Below are positions 1 to 7,708 of a stretch of 64,000 nt of DNA, one piece after another. The notes beneath the pieces are model-generated. The model was not told the origin of the DNA. It did no database searches and saw nothing but the letters and a program-made list of their open reading frames with translations. Source of the DNA: Alphaproteobacteria bacterium 32-64-14. GTDB lineage: Bacteria > Pseudomonadota > Alphaproteobacteria > Caulobacterales > Hyphomonadaceae. A program made the position numbers and the translations under genes. Location: positions 1 to 64,000 of the forward strand of contig NCEM01000007.1 in the NCBI GenBank assembly GCA_002280725.1, given 5' to 3'. Within the stretch, counting starts at the first letter, position 1; each line of letters starts with the position of its first letter.

Positions 1-355
1 TCGGCTGGAATGACACCGTTGGTGGTGCGCGATTGTGAGCACGGCCGGCGCTGCGCGCGCATCGCTTCGCGATGCCTATCGACAGGCTCAGGATGAGGCT
101 TTCACATACGTTGTCATCCCGGCCGTAGCGTAGCGAGGCCCGGGATCCACTGGGAGGTTGTCGCGCTGGCGCGGTGGGTCCCTGATAGCGCGTCGGTTTA
201 CCCTGAGCGACGCCGCAGGCGGCGTCGAAGGGCGCTTCCGGGATGACAGGCGAGGTGTGTGGGCGCGACCCGAGAGACCCCCCCGTCTCGCTCGAAAGGG
301 CGAGCGATCCACCACCACTTGCGTTGCAAGTGATGGAGGCAAGAGGCGCCGGCGC
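1..355. repeat. Intergenic repeat/hairpin region downstream of der
   Basis: No convincing gene is seen here; the short ORFs on both strands are shadows of repeat sequence. Three structures stand out: a perfect 7-bp hairpin with a TTC loop at 59-75; an inverted pair GTCATCCCGG (113-122) and CCGGGATGAC (238-247) bracketing about 115 bp; and a 9-bp perfect hairpin at 208-227 inside it. The stretch near 80-95 (GACAGGCTCAGGATGAGG) has the look of dispersed intergenic repeats common in GC-rich proteobacteria. It lies just past the end of der and may also act in transcript termination. That it is multicopy is inferred, since only one copy is in the window. Confidence 0.5.
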
Positions 356-1762
356 CTACTTCTCTTTATCAGCGAAGGGGTTCTTGCCCTGGCGTAGCAC
401 CAGGCGGATGGGGACGCCGGGGAGGTCGAAGGCTTCGCGGAGTTCGTTGAGGAGGTAGCGCTTGTAGGTTTCGGGCATCTCTTCGGCGCGGCTGGCCATC
501 AGCACGAAGGTGGGCGGGCGGGTTTTCATCTGCGCCATGTAGCGCGGCTTGATGCGCTTGCCGTTCGGCGCCGGCGGCGGGTGTTTCTGCGTGACATAGA
601 GCAGCCAGTCGTTGAGGTCGCGCGTCTTGATGCGGGCCGACCAGTCCTTGTGGACCTTGAGGCAGGCGTCCATCAGCTTGTCGAGGTGGCGGCCGGTCGT
701 GCCCGAGACGGGGACGAGTGGCGTGCCCTTGGCGTGCGGCAGGTGGGCTTCGGCCTGATGGTCCATCTCGCGGCGGGCTTCGGACGTGTTGTCGACCGTG
801 TCCCATTTTGTGATCGCGTAGACCAACCCGCGGCCTTCGCGCAGCACGAGATTGGCGATCTGCACATCCTGTTTCTCGAAGGCGTCCTTCGGGTCCATGA
901 CGAGGACGACGACATCGGCGAAGCGGATGGAGTGCGTGGTCTCCATCGTGGAGAGGCGTTCGAGCTTTTCCTGCACCTTGGCGCGCTTGCGCAGGCCGGC
1001 GGTGTCGACGAGGCGGATCTCGCGGTCGCGCCATTTCCACGCGACGGTGACGCTGTCGCGCGTGATGCCGGCTTCGGGGCCGGTGATGAAGCGATCATCG
1101 CCGAGGATGGCGTTGAGCAGCGTCGACTTGCCCGCATTGGGGCGGCCGACGAAGGCGATGCGGATCGGCTTGGTGGGATCGACCGGCGGGGCTTCGGCGT
1201 CTGGATCGAAGGGTTCTTCGGCTTCGGCCATTGCTTCGAGATCGGAAGCGTTCTGGCCTTCGGCGACTTTCTGTTCAGCCTGGCGGAGTTGTTCGTAGAG
1301 ATCGGACATGCCCTCGCCGTGTTCGGCGGAGAGCGGCGCGGGCTCGCCGAGGCCGAGGCGCCAGCCTTCCATGAGGCCTTCATCGCCCTGCTTGCCTTCG
1401 CACTTGTTGGCGGCGAGCAGCACAGGCTTGTCTGACTTGCGCAGGAGCTGCGCGAAGCGTTCGTCGAGCGGCGTGACGCCGGCGCGCGCGTCGTACAGGA
1501 AGATGCAGATGTCCGCTTCCTTGATCGCGATCTCGGTCTGGCGGCGCATGCGCGTTTCCAGCGAACTATCGTTCACATCCTCGAAGCCGGCTGTGTCGAT
1601 AAGTTTCAGATCGATGTCGCCAAGCCGGCCCACGGCCTCCTTGCGATCTCGCGTCACACCCGGTTGGTCGTCAACGATTGCGATCTTGCGCCCTGCGAGG
1701 CGGTTGAACAGCGTGGACTTTCCGACATTCGGGCGACCGACGATGGCCACCGTCAGCGTCAT
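356..1762 (-). CDS. der: Ribosome biogenesis GTPase Der (EngA)
   Basis: 468 aa, normal for Der, an essential double-GTPase that assists maturation of the 50S subunit in the cytoplasm. Two complete G domains are visible: the first with GRPNVGKST near residues 9-17, DTAGF and NKCE; the second near residue 206 with GRPNAGKST, DTAGL and TKWD. A C-terminal KH-like region rich in basic residues follows (about 360-468). The acidic linker between the domains (EAMAEAEEPFDPDAEAPP) is as expected. The start lies 27 nt after the stop of bamB on the same strand, the common bamB-der arrangement. Identification is firm. Confidence 0.97.
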   Translation of the reverse strand: MTLTVAIVGRPNVGKSTLFNRLAGRKIAIVDDQPGVTRDRKEAVGRLGDIDLKLIDTAGFEDVNDSSLETRMRRQTEIAIKEADICIFLYDARAGVTPLDERFAQLLRKSDKPVLLAANKCEGKQGDEGLMEGWRLGLGEPAPLSAEHGEGMSDLYEQLRQAEQKVAEGQNASDLEAMAEAEEPFDPDAEAPPVDPTKPIRIAFVGRPNAGKSTLLNAILGDDRFITGPEAGITRDSVTVAWKWRDREIRLVDTAGLRKRAKVQEKLERLSTMETTHSIRFADVVVLVMDPKDAFEKQDVQIANLVLREGRGLVYAITKWDTVDNTSEARREMDHQAEAHLPHAKGTPLVPVSGTTGRHLDKLMDACLKVHKDWSARIKTRDLNDWLLYVTQKHPPPAPNGKRIKPRYMAQMKTRPPTFVLMASRAEEMPETYKRYLLNELREAFDLPGVPIRLVLRQGKNPFADKEK

Positions 1763-1789
1763 AACAATACTCCAGAGCCGGGAACCGGC

Positions 1790-3112
1790 TTATTTGATCG
1801 CAATCAGCGTTGCGTTGTCGGTGAGCACGAAGATCTTGCCGGCGGCGGCGATGGGCTCGATGTAGATGCCCTGCCCCACCTTCATGTCGGACAGCGTCTC
1901 GCCATTCTGTGGCGAGAGCGCGATGACATCGCCATCCGAAGACGTGACCACGAGGCGGCCATCCGAGAGGAGCGGGCCGGTCCATACGATGCGGTTTTCG
2001 CGGTTGCCGTCCTTGAACTCCGGCAGATCGCGCGTCCAGGCGATCTTGCCGTCGATCTTGTTGAGGCAGGCGACCTTACCGTTGACGCCGACAACGAAGA
2101 GATAGTCGCCGCCGATGACCGGGCCCTGGCGCGAGCCGAAGGTGCGGTTCCAGATGCGGGCGCCGGTGCGCGCGTCGATCGCGGTGAGGATGCCCGAGTG
2201 GCTGGCCGCGTAGACGATGCCGTCCTGGATGGTGGGCTTGCCGGCGATGTCGTTGATCACCGAGAGCGGCGTGTAGCGGCCGGTGGAGGTGAGCGTATCG
2301 GCCCACAGGCGGCGGCCGTTGGCCGGCAGGTAGGCGATCAGCTCGCCCGAGGAATAGCCGACGACGAGGATATCCTGCGTGACGGCGGGGCTGGGCGAGG
2401 ACAGGACGCGCGCGGATTCGGCGATGGCCTGGTCATTCCACAACACTTCACCGGTGTCGGTGTCGATGGCGTAGAAGTCGTTGTTGGTGGAGGTGAGGTA
2501 GGCGCGCGAGCCGAGGATGGCGGGCGAGGACGACATCGGGCTTTCGGTGGCGCGGCGCCAGATCTCGGCGCCATCGGACAGCTTGAGCGCCGCGACATAG
2601 CCGAAGCCGGAGGCGACGATCAGCTTGTCGCCCGCGATGGCGAGGCCGCCACCGACGGAGAATTCGTCCCAGTGCGGATTGCCGGCCTTGAGGCGAACTT
2701 CCCAGACGCGGCGGCCGTTGGTGACGTCGAAAGCCGTGACCTTCTGCGCGGCGTCGATCACGTAGATACGGCCGTCCTTGACGACGGGAGCGGCGACGAT
2801 GCGCTTCTGTTCGCTGGTGCCCTCGCCGACGCCTGTGCGCCAGTCTTCACGGAAGGCGGTGGCGCCGGCAAGCACGCCCGGGACTTTCGCGGCGTTGAGG
2901 CCGGACTGGGTCCAGTCCGCGTTCGCTTGCCCTGCGGGCAGCGTGATGACGGCGGACGCAAGCGCCGGATCCGGCGTCATGTCTTCCTGGAACGGGTTGA
3001 TGATGATCCGCGCCGCCTTCTCCTCTTCGGAGAGAACGACAGGCGCGTTGCCGCAGGCAGCGAGCACGCCGGCAAGCGGCAGGGCGAGGATCAGGTTACG
3101 CATCACTGACAT
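1790..3112 (-). CDS. bamB: Outer-membrane assembly lipoprotein BamB (PQQ beta-propeller)
   Basis: 440 aa. The N-terminus is a lipoprotein signal with lipobox LAAC, lipidated Cys at residue 20, so the mature protein should be anchored to the outer membrane facing the periplasm. The rest consists of repeated PQQ-like WD propeller blades (motifs such as DGRIYVIDA, TGRRVWEVRL, DGAEIWRR, TGEVLWND, TGARIWNR, DGKIAWTRD). BamB is an accessory subunit of the BAM complex that inserts beta-barrel proteins. It sits between the YfgM-like gene (11-nt gap) and der, the same neighbours as in many proteobacteria, which supports the call. An internal ATG at codon 4 is an alternative start. Confidence 0.93.
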   Translation of the reverse strand: MSVMRNLILALPLAGVLAACGNAPVVLSEEEKAARIIINPFQEDMTPDPALASAVITLPAGQANADWTQSGLNAAKVPGVLAGATAFREDWRTGVGEGTSEQKRIVAAPVVKDGRIYVIDAAQKVTAFDVTNGRRVWEVRLKAGNPHWDEFSVGGGLAIAGDKLIVASGFGYVAALKLSDGAEIWRRATESPMSSSPAILGSRAYLTSTNNDFYAIDTDTGEVLWNDQAIAESARVLSSPSPAVTQDILVVGYSSGELIAYLPANGRRLWADTLTSTGRYTPLSVINDIAGKPTIQDGIVYAASHSGILTAIDARTGARIWNRTFGSRQGPVIGGDYLFVVGVNGKVACLNKIDGKIAWTRDLPEFKDGNRENRIVWTGPLLSDGRLVVTSSDGDVIALSPQNGETLSDMKVGQGIYIEPIAAAGKIFVLTDNATLIAIK

Positions 3113-3123
3113 GTACTGGCCTG

Positions 3124-3867
3124 TTATTGCGGGGCTTGGGCAGGCTGGGCCGGAGCAGGCGCCGGAGCGGGCTGCGCGGGAGCTGTCTGCGTGGGAGCGG
3201 GCGTGGCAGGCGCGTCGAGGTTAACTTCGCGCGCGGGCAAGGTGGCGAGCGCCTGCTGGACGCGGCGCTGCATCGCCTGCGGCGCATCGAGCTTGACCGA
3301 GAGCTGTTCAAACAGGTCGCGGGCGCGTTCGATATCGCCGCCGGCGAGCGCCTTGGAGGCGATCAGTTCGGTGGCGAGACGCGAGACCTGGTTGTCCTTG
3401 TCGATCAGCGGCTTCAGCGTGGCTTCGAGGTCGGCGACCGTGGCGGTGTCGGCCTTGAGGTAGCCGAGCTTCAGGATGGCAAGGTCGCCGAGGATGCCAG
3501 TGTCGGCGGCGGCGGCCTTCTGGAGGTGGCCCTCGATGGCGGCGGTGTCGCCGGTCAGCTGCTTCTCGACGCCGGCGAGCATGTGGCCCGCGAGCACGGC
3601 AAAGCCGGTCTTGTCGTTTTCGAGCTCGGCGAAGCGGGCGCGGGAGGTGGCGAGGTCTCCGGCTTCGCCGGCGACGAAGGCGGCGTCATAGGTCTTGGCG
3701 GCGCGGGCAATCTCGTCTGCACGCATGGCGCGCATGATTTCGAACACGGTGACGCCGATGACCACGACCGCGATCACGCCATAGATGACCCACTGCCAGC
3801 GCTTCCACCAGCTGGCGAGCGTCTCCTCACGGAGGCTCTGGTCGACTTCCTGGAAAATATCGTTCAC
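3124..3867 (-). CDS. YfgM-like membrane-anchored tetratricopeptide protein
   Basis: 247 aa from a GTG start at 3867, chosen because GGAG lies 9 nt upstream and the family usually begins just before the FQEVDQ-type motif; a longer reading begins at 3921. Residues about 2-20 are cytoplasmic and charged, a single transmembrane helix follows (WQWVIYGVIAVVVIGVTVFEIM), then an alpha-helical periplasmic TPR-like region and a Pro/Ala/Gln-rich tail. The family (YfgM in E. coli) works with PpiD at the Sec translocon and is commonly encoded beside bamB and der, as here. The exact role in this organism is inferred. Confidence 0.8.
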   Translation of the reverse strand: MNDIFQEVDQSLREETLASWWKRWQWVIYGVIAVVVIGVTVFEIMRAMRADEIARAAKTYDAAFVAGEAGDLATSRARFAELENDKTGFAVLAGHMLAGVEKQLTGDTAAIEGHLQKAAAADTGILGDLAILKLGYLKADTATVADLEATLKPLIDKDNQVSRLATELIASKALAGGDIERARDLFEQLSVKLDAPQAMQRRVQQALATLPAREVNLDAPATPAPTQTAPAQPAPAPAPAQPAQAPQ

Positions 3868-3959
3868 GCGGTCCCGCTCCGTAAGGTGGGGCAACTTAGC
3901 CGGGAGCGCTTCCCCCGGCAATTCGACTTAGGCGCCCCGCAAAGACTGGGGCGTTGGAA

Positions 3960-4784
3960 TTATGGCTGTTTTTTGAGGGTGTAGGTCTCTTTTTCCCCGG
4001 GGAAGGCGCGGGCCCTTACATCCGAGGCATATCCATCCACAGCCTTGCCGATTTCGGACTTCAGATCGGCATAGCGGCGGACGAATCTGGGGGTCCAGTC
4101 GAACATGCCCAGAAGGTCATCGGTTACGAGAATCTGGCCGTCGCAGGCGGCTGAGGCGCCGATTCCCACGGTTGGGCAGGCAACCTGCTGCGTGATCTGG
4201 GCAGCCAGATCCTCGGCCACGCCCTCGATCACCATGGCGAAGCAGCCGGCCTTGTCGGCGGCGAGGGCTTCGGACATGACGCGGGCGCGCTCGGCCTCGG
4301 TGCGGCCCTTGGCCTTGAAGCCGCCGTCCACGTTCGTCGCCTGCGGACGCAGGCCAACGTGGGCCATGACCGGGATGCCGCGCTCGACCAGGTAGCGGAC
4401 GGTGGCGGCGGCGTATTCGCCGGCCTCGATCTTGACGGCCTGGCAGCCGGTTTCCTTCATCACGCGCGCGGCGTTCATGAAGGCGTGTTCGACACTGGCT
4501 TCGTAGGAGCCGAAGGGCATGTCGACGACGACGACGGCCCTCCTTGATGTCCGCATTACAGCTTGCCCGTGCAGGATCATCATCTCGAGCGTGACGCCGA
4601 CCGTGGTGGGCAGGCCGTGGACGACCATGCCGACGCTATCGCCGACGAGGATCAGGTCTGCCTTTTCATCGAGCAAGGCCGCCATGGGGGCGGTGTAAGC
4701 CGTGAGGCAGACCAGCGGCACGCCGCCCTTGGCCGCCGCGATATCGCGGACGGTCTTGCGGCCTGACTGGACCTGGGCGGACAT
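3960..4784 (-). CDS. panB: 3-methyl-2-oxobutanoate hydroxymethyltransferase (ketopantoate synthesis)
   Basis: 274 aa, the usual PanB length. It transfers a hydroxymethyl group from 5,10-methylenetetrahydrofolate to alpha-ketoisovalerate, the first committed step of pantothenate and coenzyme A synthesis. Visible family motifs include LTAYTAPMAALLDE, LVGDSVGMVVHG (metal-binding Asp), VVVDMPFGSYEAS, AVKIEAG, VMAHVGLRPQ and the C-terminal GIGASAACDGQILV and FVRRYADL. A single (beta/alpha)8 barrel is expected. panC is not adjacent. It lies downstream of the NnrU-like gene with a 110-nt gap, so it may have its own promoter. Confidence 0.96.
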   Translation of the reverse strand: MSAQVQSGRKTVRDIAAAKGGVPLVCLTAYTAPMAALLDEKADLILVGDSVGMVVHGLPTTVGVTLEMMILHGQAVMRTSRRAVVVVDMPFGSYEASVEHAFMNAARVMKETGCQAVKIEAGEYAAATVRYLVERGIPVMAHVGLRPQATNVDGGFKAKGRTEAERARVMSEALAADKAGCFAMVIEGVAEDLAAQITQQVACPTVGIGASAACDGQILVTDDLLGMFDWTPRFVRRYADLKSEIGKAVDGYASDVRARAFPGEKETYTLKKQP

Positions 4785-4894
4785 GGGGAGGCGTCCTTAT
4801 GGGCCGCGCCTCTCTGGCGGGCCTTCTGTTGGCCGGTCCATAGGCCCCAAGGGCCTCTGGCGCAATCAAAAGCGCCAGTTGATGGGCGTTTCGC

Positions 4895-5491
4895 CTAGCG
4901 CAGCAGGACGTTGGCGCCGAACAGGTCTCCGTGGAGTTGGTAAACCAGCAGGAGATACAGGGCGATGCCGACCGCGATGGACAGGAGGTCGCCCAGCACG
5001 TTGGGCGTGGCGGTGGCGGCGCCGACATCGCCGCGGCGCTTCACGGCGATGCGGTCGATCACGCCGAAGACGAGGAAGCTGCCGAACAGGATCACCGAGG
5101 ACAGGTCCCAGTTAACCAGAAGGTGGCCGAGCGCCCACAGCTTTACCGCCGCCAGCATCGGGTGTTTGACCGCCTTCTTGATGAAGCCGACGGGCCGCAT
5201 GTAGGCCGTGACGATGAGGATCATCGCGGGCAGCATCAGCGCCATGGTGACGTGGCGGGTCCATTCGGGCGGGATGCCAAGCTGGATCCAGCCGGGTTTG
5301 ATGTAGGCGTAGCCCCAGACCATGGCGACGAACCCGGCGGCGGTGAGCAGCGAGTAGAGGCCCATGTAGGGGCCCCGCCCTATCCGGGCCGCAAGGCCGC
5401 CCTCGCCGCGTGAGCGGACGGCGCTGAACAGATGGGTTCCGAAGAACAGGACCAGGCCAGCGAAGAAGGCCGTGAAATACCAGATGTCCAT
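4895..5491 (-). CDS. NnrU family integral membrane protein
   Basis: 198 aa from ATG 5491, chosen because GGAGAGCG lies just upstream and the hydrophobic N-terminus MDIWYFTAFFAGLVLFFGTH begins there; the open frame extends further back without a ribosome-binding site. About five to six transmembrane helices are visible, with the conserved pattern FFGTHLFSAVRSRG near residue 18 and LWALGHLLVNWDLSSVILFGSFLVF in the second half. NnrU was first noted beside denitrification genes in Rhodobacter, but the family is wider than denitrification and its reaction is unclear. No nitrite or nitric-oxide reductase genes are nearby, so a denitrification role should not be assumed. Confidence 0.85.
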   Translation of the reverse strand: MDIWYFTAFFAGLVLFFGTHLFSAVRSRGEGGLAARIGRGPYMGLYSLLTAAGFVAMVWGYAYIKPGWIQLGIPPEWTRHVTMALMLPAMILIVTAYMRPVGFIKKAVKHPMLAAVKLWALGHLLVNWDLSSVILFGSFLVFGVIDRIAVKRRGDVGAATATPNVLGDLLSIAVGIALYLLLVYQLHGDLFGANVLLR

Positions 5492-5588
5492 TGCTCGCTC
5501 TCCGCTCCACCCCGCCGGGAACAGAGCAAAGGAGCGCGCCGGACGCAATCGCAAGAATGGGAGCCCACCGCTGCGGCAGGGCGTTCGG

Positions 5589-5972
5589 CTAGCGCTCCTG
5601 CGCCACGAGGGCGAGCGTGAAGAAGGCCGCTCCGGCGGCAAGGGCGGCGACGATCAGGAAGGCCGGATTCGATGGGTCGGGCGCAGCGCCGGCCTGCAGT
5701 GCGTTGGACATCCCACCCCACCAGCCGGTCATCGCCGGGAGATACGGCGCCATATCGAAGATTCCGGCAACGGCCGCGCCGAAACCCGCCATGCCGGCGC
5801 CGTAGACCACCACGCGGCGGACACCAAAGCTGTTGTGCGCCTGCTCCATCACGCGGGCGGTGAAGCCATCGTCACGGATGGCGGCCTCTTCGGCGGCGAA
5901 CATGCGCGCGAGCCCATCATCGCCGGGCTGTTCGCCCCCCTCGGGGGGCCACTCGGGAGGTTGGTTGGACAT
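5589..5972 (-). CDS. Small membrane protein paired with the ECF sigma factor (possible anti-sigma)
   Basis: 127 aa from ATG 5972, preceded by GAGGAG at a 6-nt spacing. The N-terminal half is soluble and charged (LARMFAAEEAAIRDDGFTARVMEQA) and two hydrophobic stretches follow (VVVYGAGMAGFGAAVAGIFDM and AFLIVAALAAGAAFFTLALVA). It begins 25 nt after the stop of the ECF sigma gene. A soluble N-terminus plus membrane helices directly downstream of an ECF sigma factor is the layout of a membrane anti-sigma factor, but no zinc-binding HxxxCxxC motif is seen, so this role is inferred from position only. Confidence 0.7.
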   Translation of the reverse strand: MSNQPPEWPPEGGEQPGDDGLARMFAAEEAAIRDDGFTARVMEQAHNSFGVRRVVVYGAGMAGFGAAVAGIFDMAPYLPAMTGWWGGMSNALQAGAAPDPSNPAFLIVAALAAGAAFFTLALVAQER

Positions 5973-5997
5973 GCCGGACTCCTCGAACATCACTCTC

Positions 5998-6516
5998 TCA
6001 CGCACGCTCGTAGGCGGCCAGCGCCTTCTGTAGTTTCGCCCTGCCCCGCAGCACCCAGGATTTCACCGACCCCAGCGGCGCCTCCATCGCCAGCGCCGCT
6101 TCGGCGTGGCTGAGGCCTGCGCCGAGGCAGAGCGCGATGGCTGCGCGCTCGTTGTCGTCGAGCGCTGCGAGGGCGCGCGTCAGGTCGAGGCGCTCACCCG
6201 TTTCACCGGCGGCGCCGGGATGGTCGTCTTCGCTGGCCTCGAAGACGCGGCCTTTGCGCGTGGCCAGGAACTCGCGATAGGCGATGGCGCAGACCCAGCC
6301 GCGGAAGGACCCGCCACGCCAGCTGGACCGGCGGCGCCAAGCGGTGAGAAACGCCGCCTGTGCGATGTCGTCGCCATCGGAGACGGAGCGCGTCAGGCGC
6401 CGCGACAGGGCGCGGACAGACGCCTGATGGCGGGCGACCAGCTGGCCAAAGGCCTTTTGGTCACCCGCCATCGCGGCTTGCGTCAGGTCCAGATCTTCAG
6501 GGAGGGGACCGGACAC
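5998..6516 (-). CDS. RNA polymerase ECF-type sigma factor
   Basis: 172 aa. Region 2 is visible near residues 15-85 (FGQLVARHQASVRALSRRL, DGDDIAQAAFLTAWRRR, SFRGWVCAIAYREFLATRK) and region 4 near 110-165 (LAALDDNERAAIALCLGAGL SHAEAALAMEAPLGSVKSWV), with the helix-turn-helix that reads the -35 element. There is no region 1 or 3, typical of the ECF group. It follows the DUF6249 gene by 5 nt and precedes the small membrane protein by 25 nt, giving a compact three-gene regulatory unit. ECF subgroup and target genes cannot be read from the sequence alone. Confidence 0.92.
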   Translation of the reverse strand: MSGPLPEDLDLTQAAMAGDQKAFGQLVARHQASVRALSRRLTRSVSDGDDIAQAAFLTAWRRRSSWRGGSFRGWVCAIAYREFLATRKGRVFEASEDDHPGAAGETGERLDLTRALAALDDNERAAIALCLGAGLSHAEAALAMEAPLGSVKSWVLRGRAKLQKALAAYERA

Positions 6517-6521
6517 CTGTA

Positions 6522-6911
6522 TCAGCGCCGCTTGGACTCGTTGGCGAAGAAGTGGAGCCCGAGGAAAGCCAGGCCGATGAAGAGCGGGAATGTTGCGACG
6601 CCATAGAGCCCGCGCGTGACCTCCGGGCCGCCTTCATGCACGCCCTGACCGCTTCCAATGATCGTGGCGAAGGCCGCGAAGCCGGCAGCGATGGAGATGA
6701 AGACAATGCCGCGGCGCAGGTCTGCGATCGGGCTGGAGACGCGGGCCATGGATTCGAGCGCCTCCTGCGTCAGCGGCTGACCCTTCTCGATGGCGAGGCG
6801 GAGGGTCTGGAAGGCCTCCGCGCGCTTCTTCTGGTTGAAGTGCTGCACCAGCCAGACGACCAGGATGATCATCGTGAAGAAGGTGATGGGAATGAAGATC
6901 TCGGCGTTCAT
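6522..6911 (-). CDS. DUF6249-type inner-membrane protein
   Basis: 129 aa. An N-terminal transmembrane helix (PITFFTMIILVVWLVQHF) is followed by an amphipathic charged stretch (NQKKRAEAFQTLRLAIEKGQPLTQEAL) and two further helices (GIVFISIAAGFAAFATIIGS and GVATFPLFIGLAFLGLHFF). This pattern matches the DUF6249 family, whose function is unknown. The start has a near-perfect Shine-Dalgarno AGGAGG 10 nt upstream. It is the first gene of a unit with the ECF sigma factor and its small membrane partner, so it may sense or transmit an envelope signal; that is inference. Confidence 0.8.
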   Translation of the reverse strand: MNAEIFIPITFFTMIILVVWLVQHFNQKKRAEAFQTLRLAIEKGQPLTQEALESMARVSSPIADLRRGIVFISIAAGFAAFATIIGSGQGVHEGGPEVTRGLYGVATFPLFIGLAFLGLHFFANESKRR

Positions 6912-6983
6912 GGGCCTTTGGCCTCCTTCTGACGGGGCGTGGCCCCTTTGGGAGGTTAGAGGGTAGATCGGCCCAAAACGGAT

Positions 6984-7015
6984 GCGGCCCCCGGAAAGAA
7001 ATTTCCGGAGGCCGC
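6984..7015 (-). terminator. Hairpin terminator downstream of the DUF6481 gene
   Basis: Two 14-nt arms (6984-6997 and 7002-7015) pair with one mismatch around a 4-nt loop. Read on the minus strand the hairpin begins 28 nt past the stop of the DUF6481 gene and a short TTTT follows after a few bases. It separates that gene from the ECF sigma unit. Confidence 0.6.
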
Positions 7016-7043
7016 AATCAACTCGATCGACGCTGGGTAAAGC

Positions 7044-7520
7044 CTAGGCGCGGCGGCGTTCGCGGCCGCGTTCCAGGCTCTGGATGTAGCGGCGGTGCTC
7101 CTCGAAGGGATCAACCACGCGCTCTTCCTTGGGCCCGCCGGGCTTGGAGGAGACGCCGCGCGTGTCCTTCTTGGCCTTTGCGGCTTCCTTGACTTCCTTC
7201 TTGCGGGCTTTCCGCTCGGCGCGCTTCTGGGCGTCGACGGACAGCTCGGCGTCGAGGCGCGCCTGCTCGGCGGCGGCAAGAGCCTCGATCCGCGCCTGTT
7301 CGGCGGCGGCGGCGGCTTCCTCGCGGGCCTTGAGCTTGGCCTGGCGCTCTTCTTCGCGCTGGGCGCGAACGGCCTCGGCGCGCTCGCGGCGCTCCGCCTC
7401 ATGGTCAATCAGCGTTTCCGCCTGGACCGTTGGCTTGGGTTTGAATTTTTCGAGAAGGGCTTTCTTAGCGGCAACCGATGCGGCCTGCCGGTCAGAGAAT
7501 GTCGAGTTCTTGGGTTGCAT
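7044..7520 (-). CDS. DUF6481 family protein, highly charged coiled coil
   Basis: 158 aa, almost entirely helical and rich in Ala, Glu, Arg and Lys. The N-terminus (FSDRQAASVAAKKALLEKFKPKP) matches the start typical of DUF6481 proteins, which are widespread in alphaproteobacteria and of unknown function. The middle (about 40-130) is a long AEAVRAQREEERQAKLKAREE-like coiled coil ending in a basic KARKKEVKEAAKAKKD patch. Homologues are often reported as cold- or stress-induced small proteins, but nothing in the sequence fixes a role. A hairpin terminator follows. Confidence 0.82.
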   Translation of the reverse strand: MQPKNSTFSDRQAASVAAKKALLEKFKPKPTVQAETLIDHEAERRERAEAVRAQREEERQAKLKAREEAAAAAEQARIEALAAAEQARLDAELSVDAQKRAERKARKKEVKEAAKAKKDTRGVSSKPGGPKEERVVDPFEEHRRYIQSLERGRERRRA

Positions 7521-7686
7521 CTAGGCTTTCGGAATCAACGCTGAGTCGTTGGGTTCTGGATGTGCGGGGTACATAGAGAGGCTTTGGCGTTTCGTCCATA
7601 CCCTGCGGCATTAAGCGGGTGTCATTCGCAGAAACTTCATATGGGCGGCCAAACAGGGCTGCGACAACCGGGTTGGCGGGGCGCAC
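7492..7686 (-). CDS. Possible small hypothetical protein, doubtful
   Basis: 64 aa from a GTG, overlapping the start of the DUF6481 gene by 29 nt. It has no recognised motif and no hydrophobic segment; its composition (many Pro, Arg, Thr and Asp) is not clearly protein-like. It fills an otherwise empty 188-nt gap, which is the main reason to keep it. It may equally be a chance open frame in the DUF6481 leader. Confidence 0.22.
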   Translation of the reverse strand: MRPANPVVAALFGRPYEVSANDTRLMPQGMDETPKPLYVPRTSRTQRLSVDSESLDATQELDIL

Positions 7687-7708
7687 CCTGCCTGCGCCGC
7701 CGCTGGGC

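Noticed and set aside
581-1435. Long plus-strand open frame antisense to der
   Set aside because: Shadow of a GC-rich gene; composition and lack of a ribosome-binding site show that der on the minus strand is real.
1664-3109. 481-codon plus-strand frame over bamB
   Set aside because: Antisense shadow of bamB, whose lipobox and propeller repeats are unmistakable.
4895-5491. Calling the NnrU-like gene part of a denitrification cluster
   Set aside because: No nitrite, nitric-oxide or nitrous-oxide reductase genes or regulators are close by.
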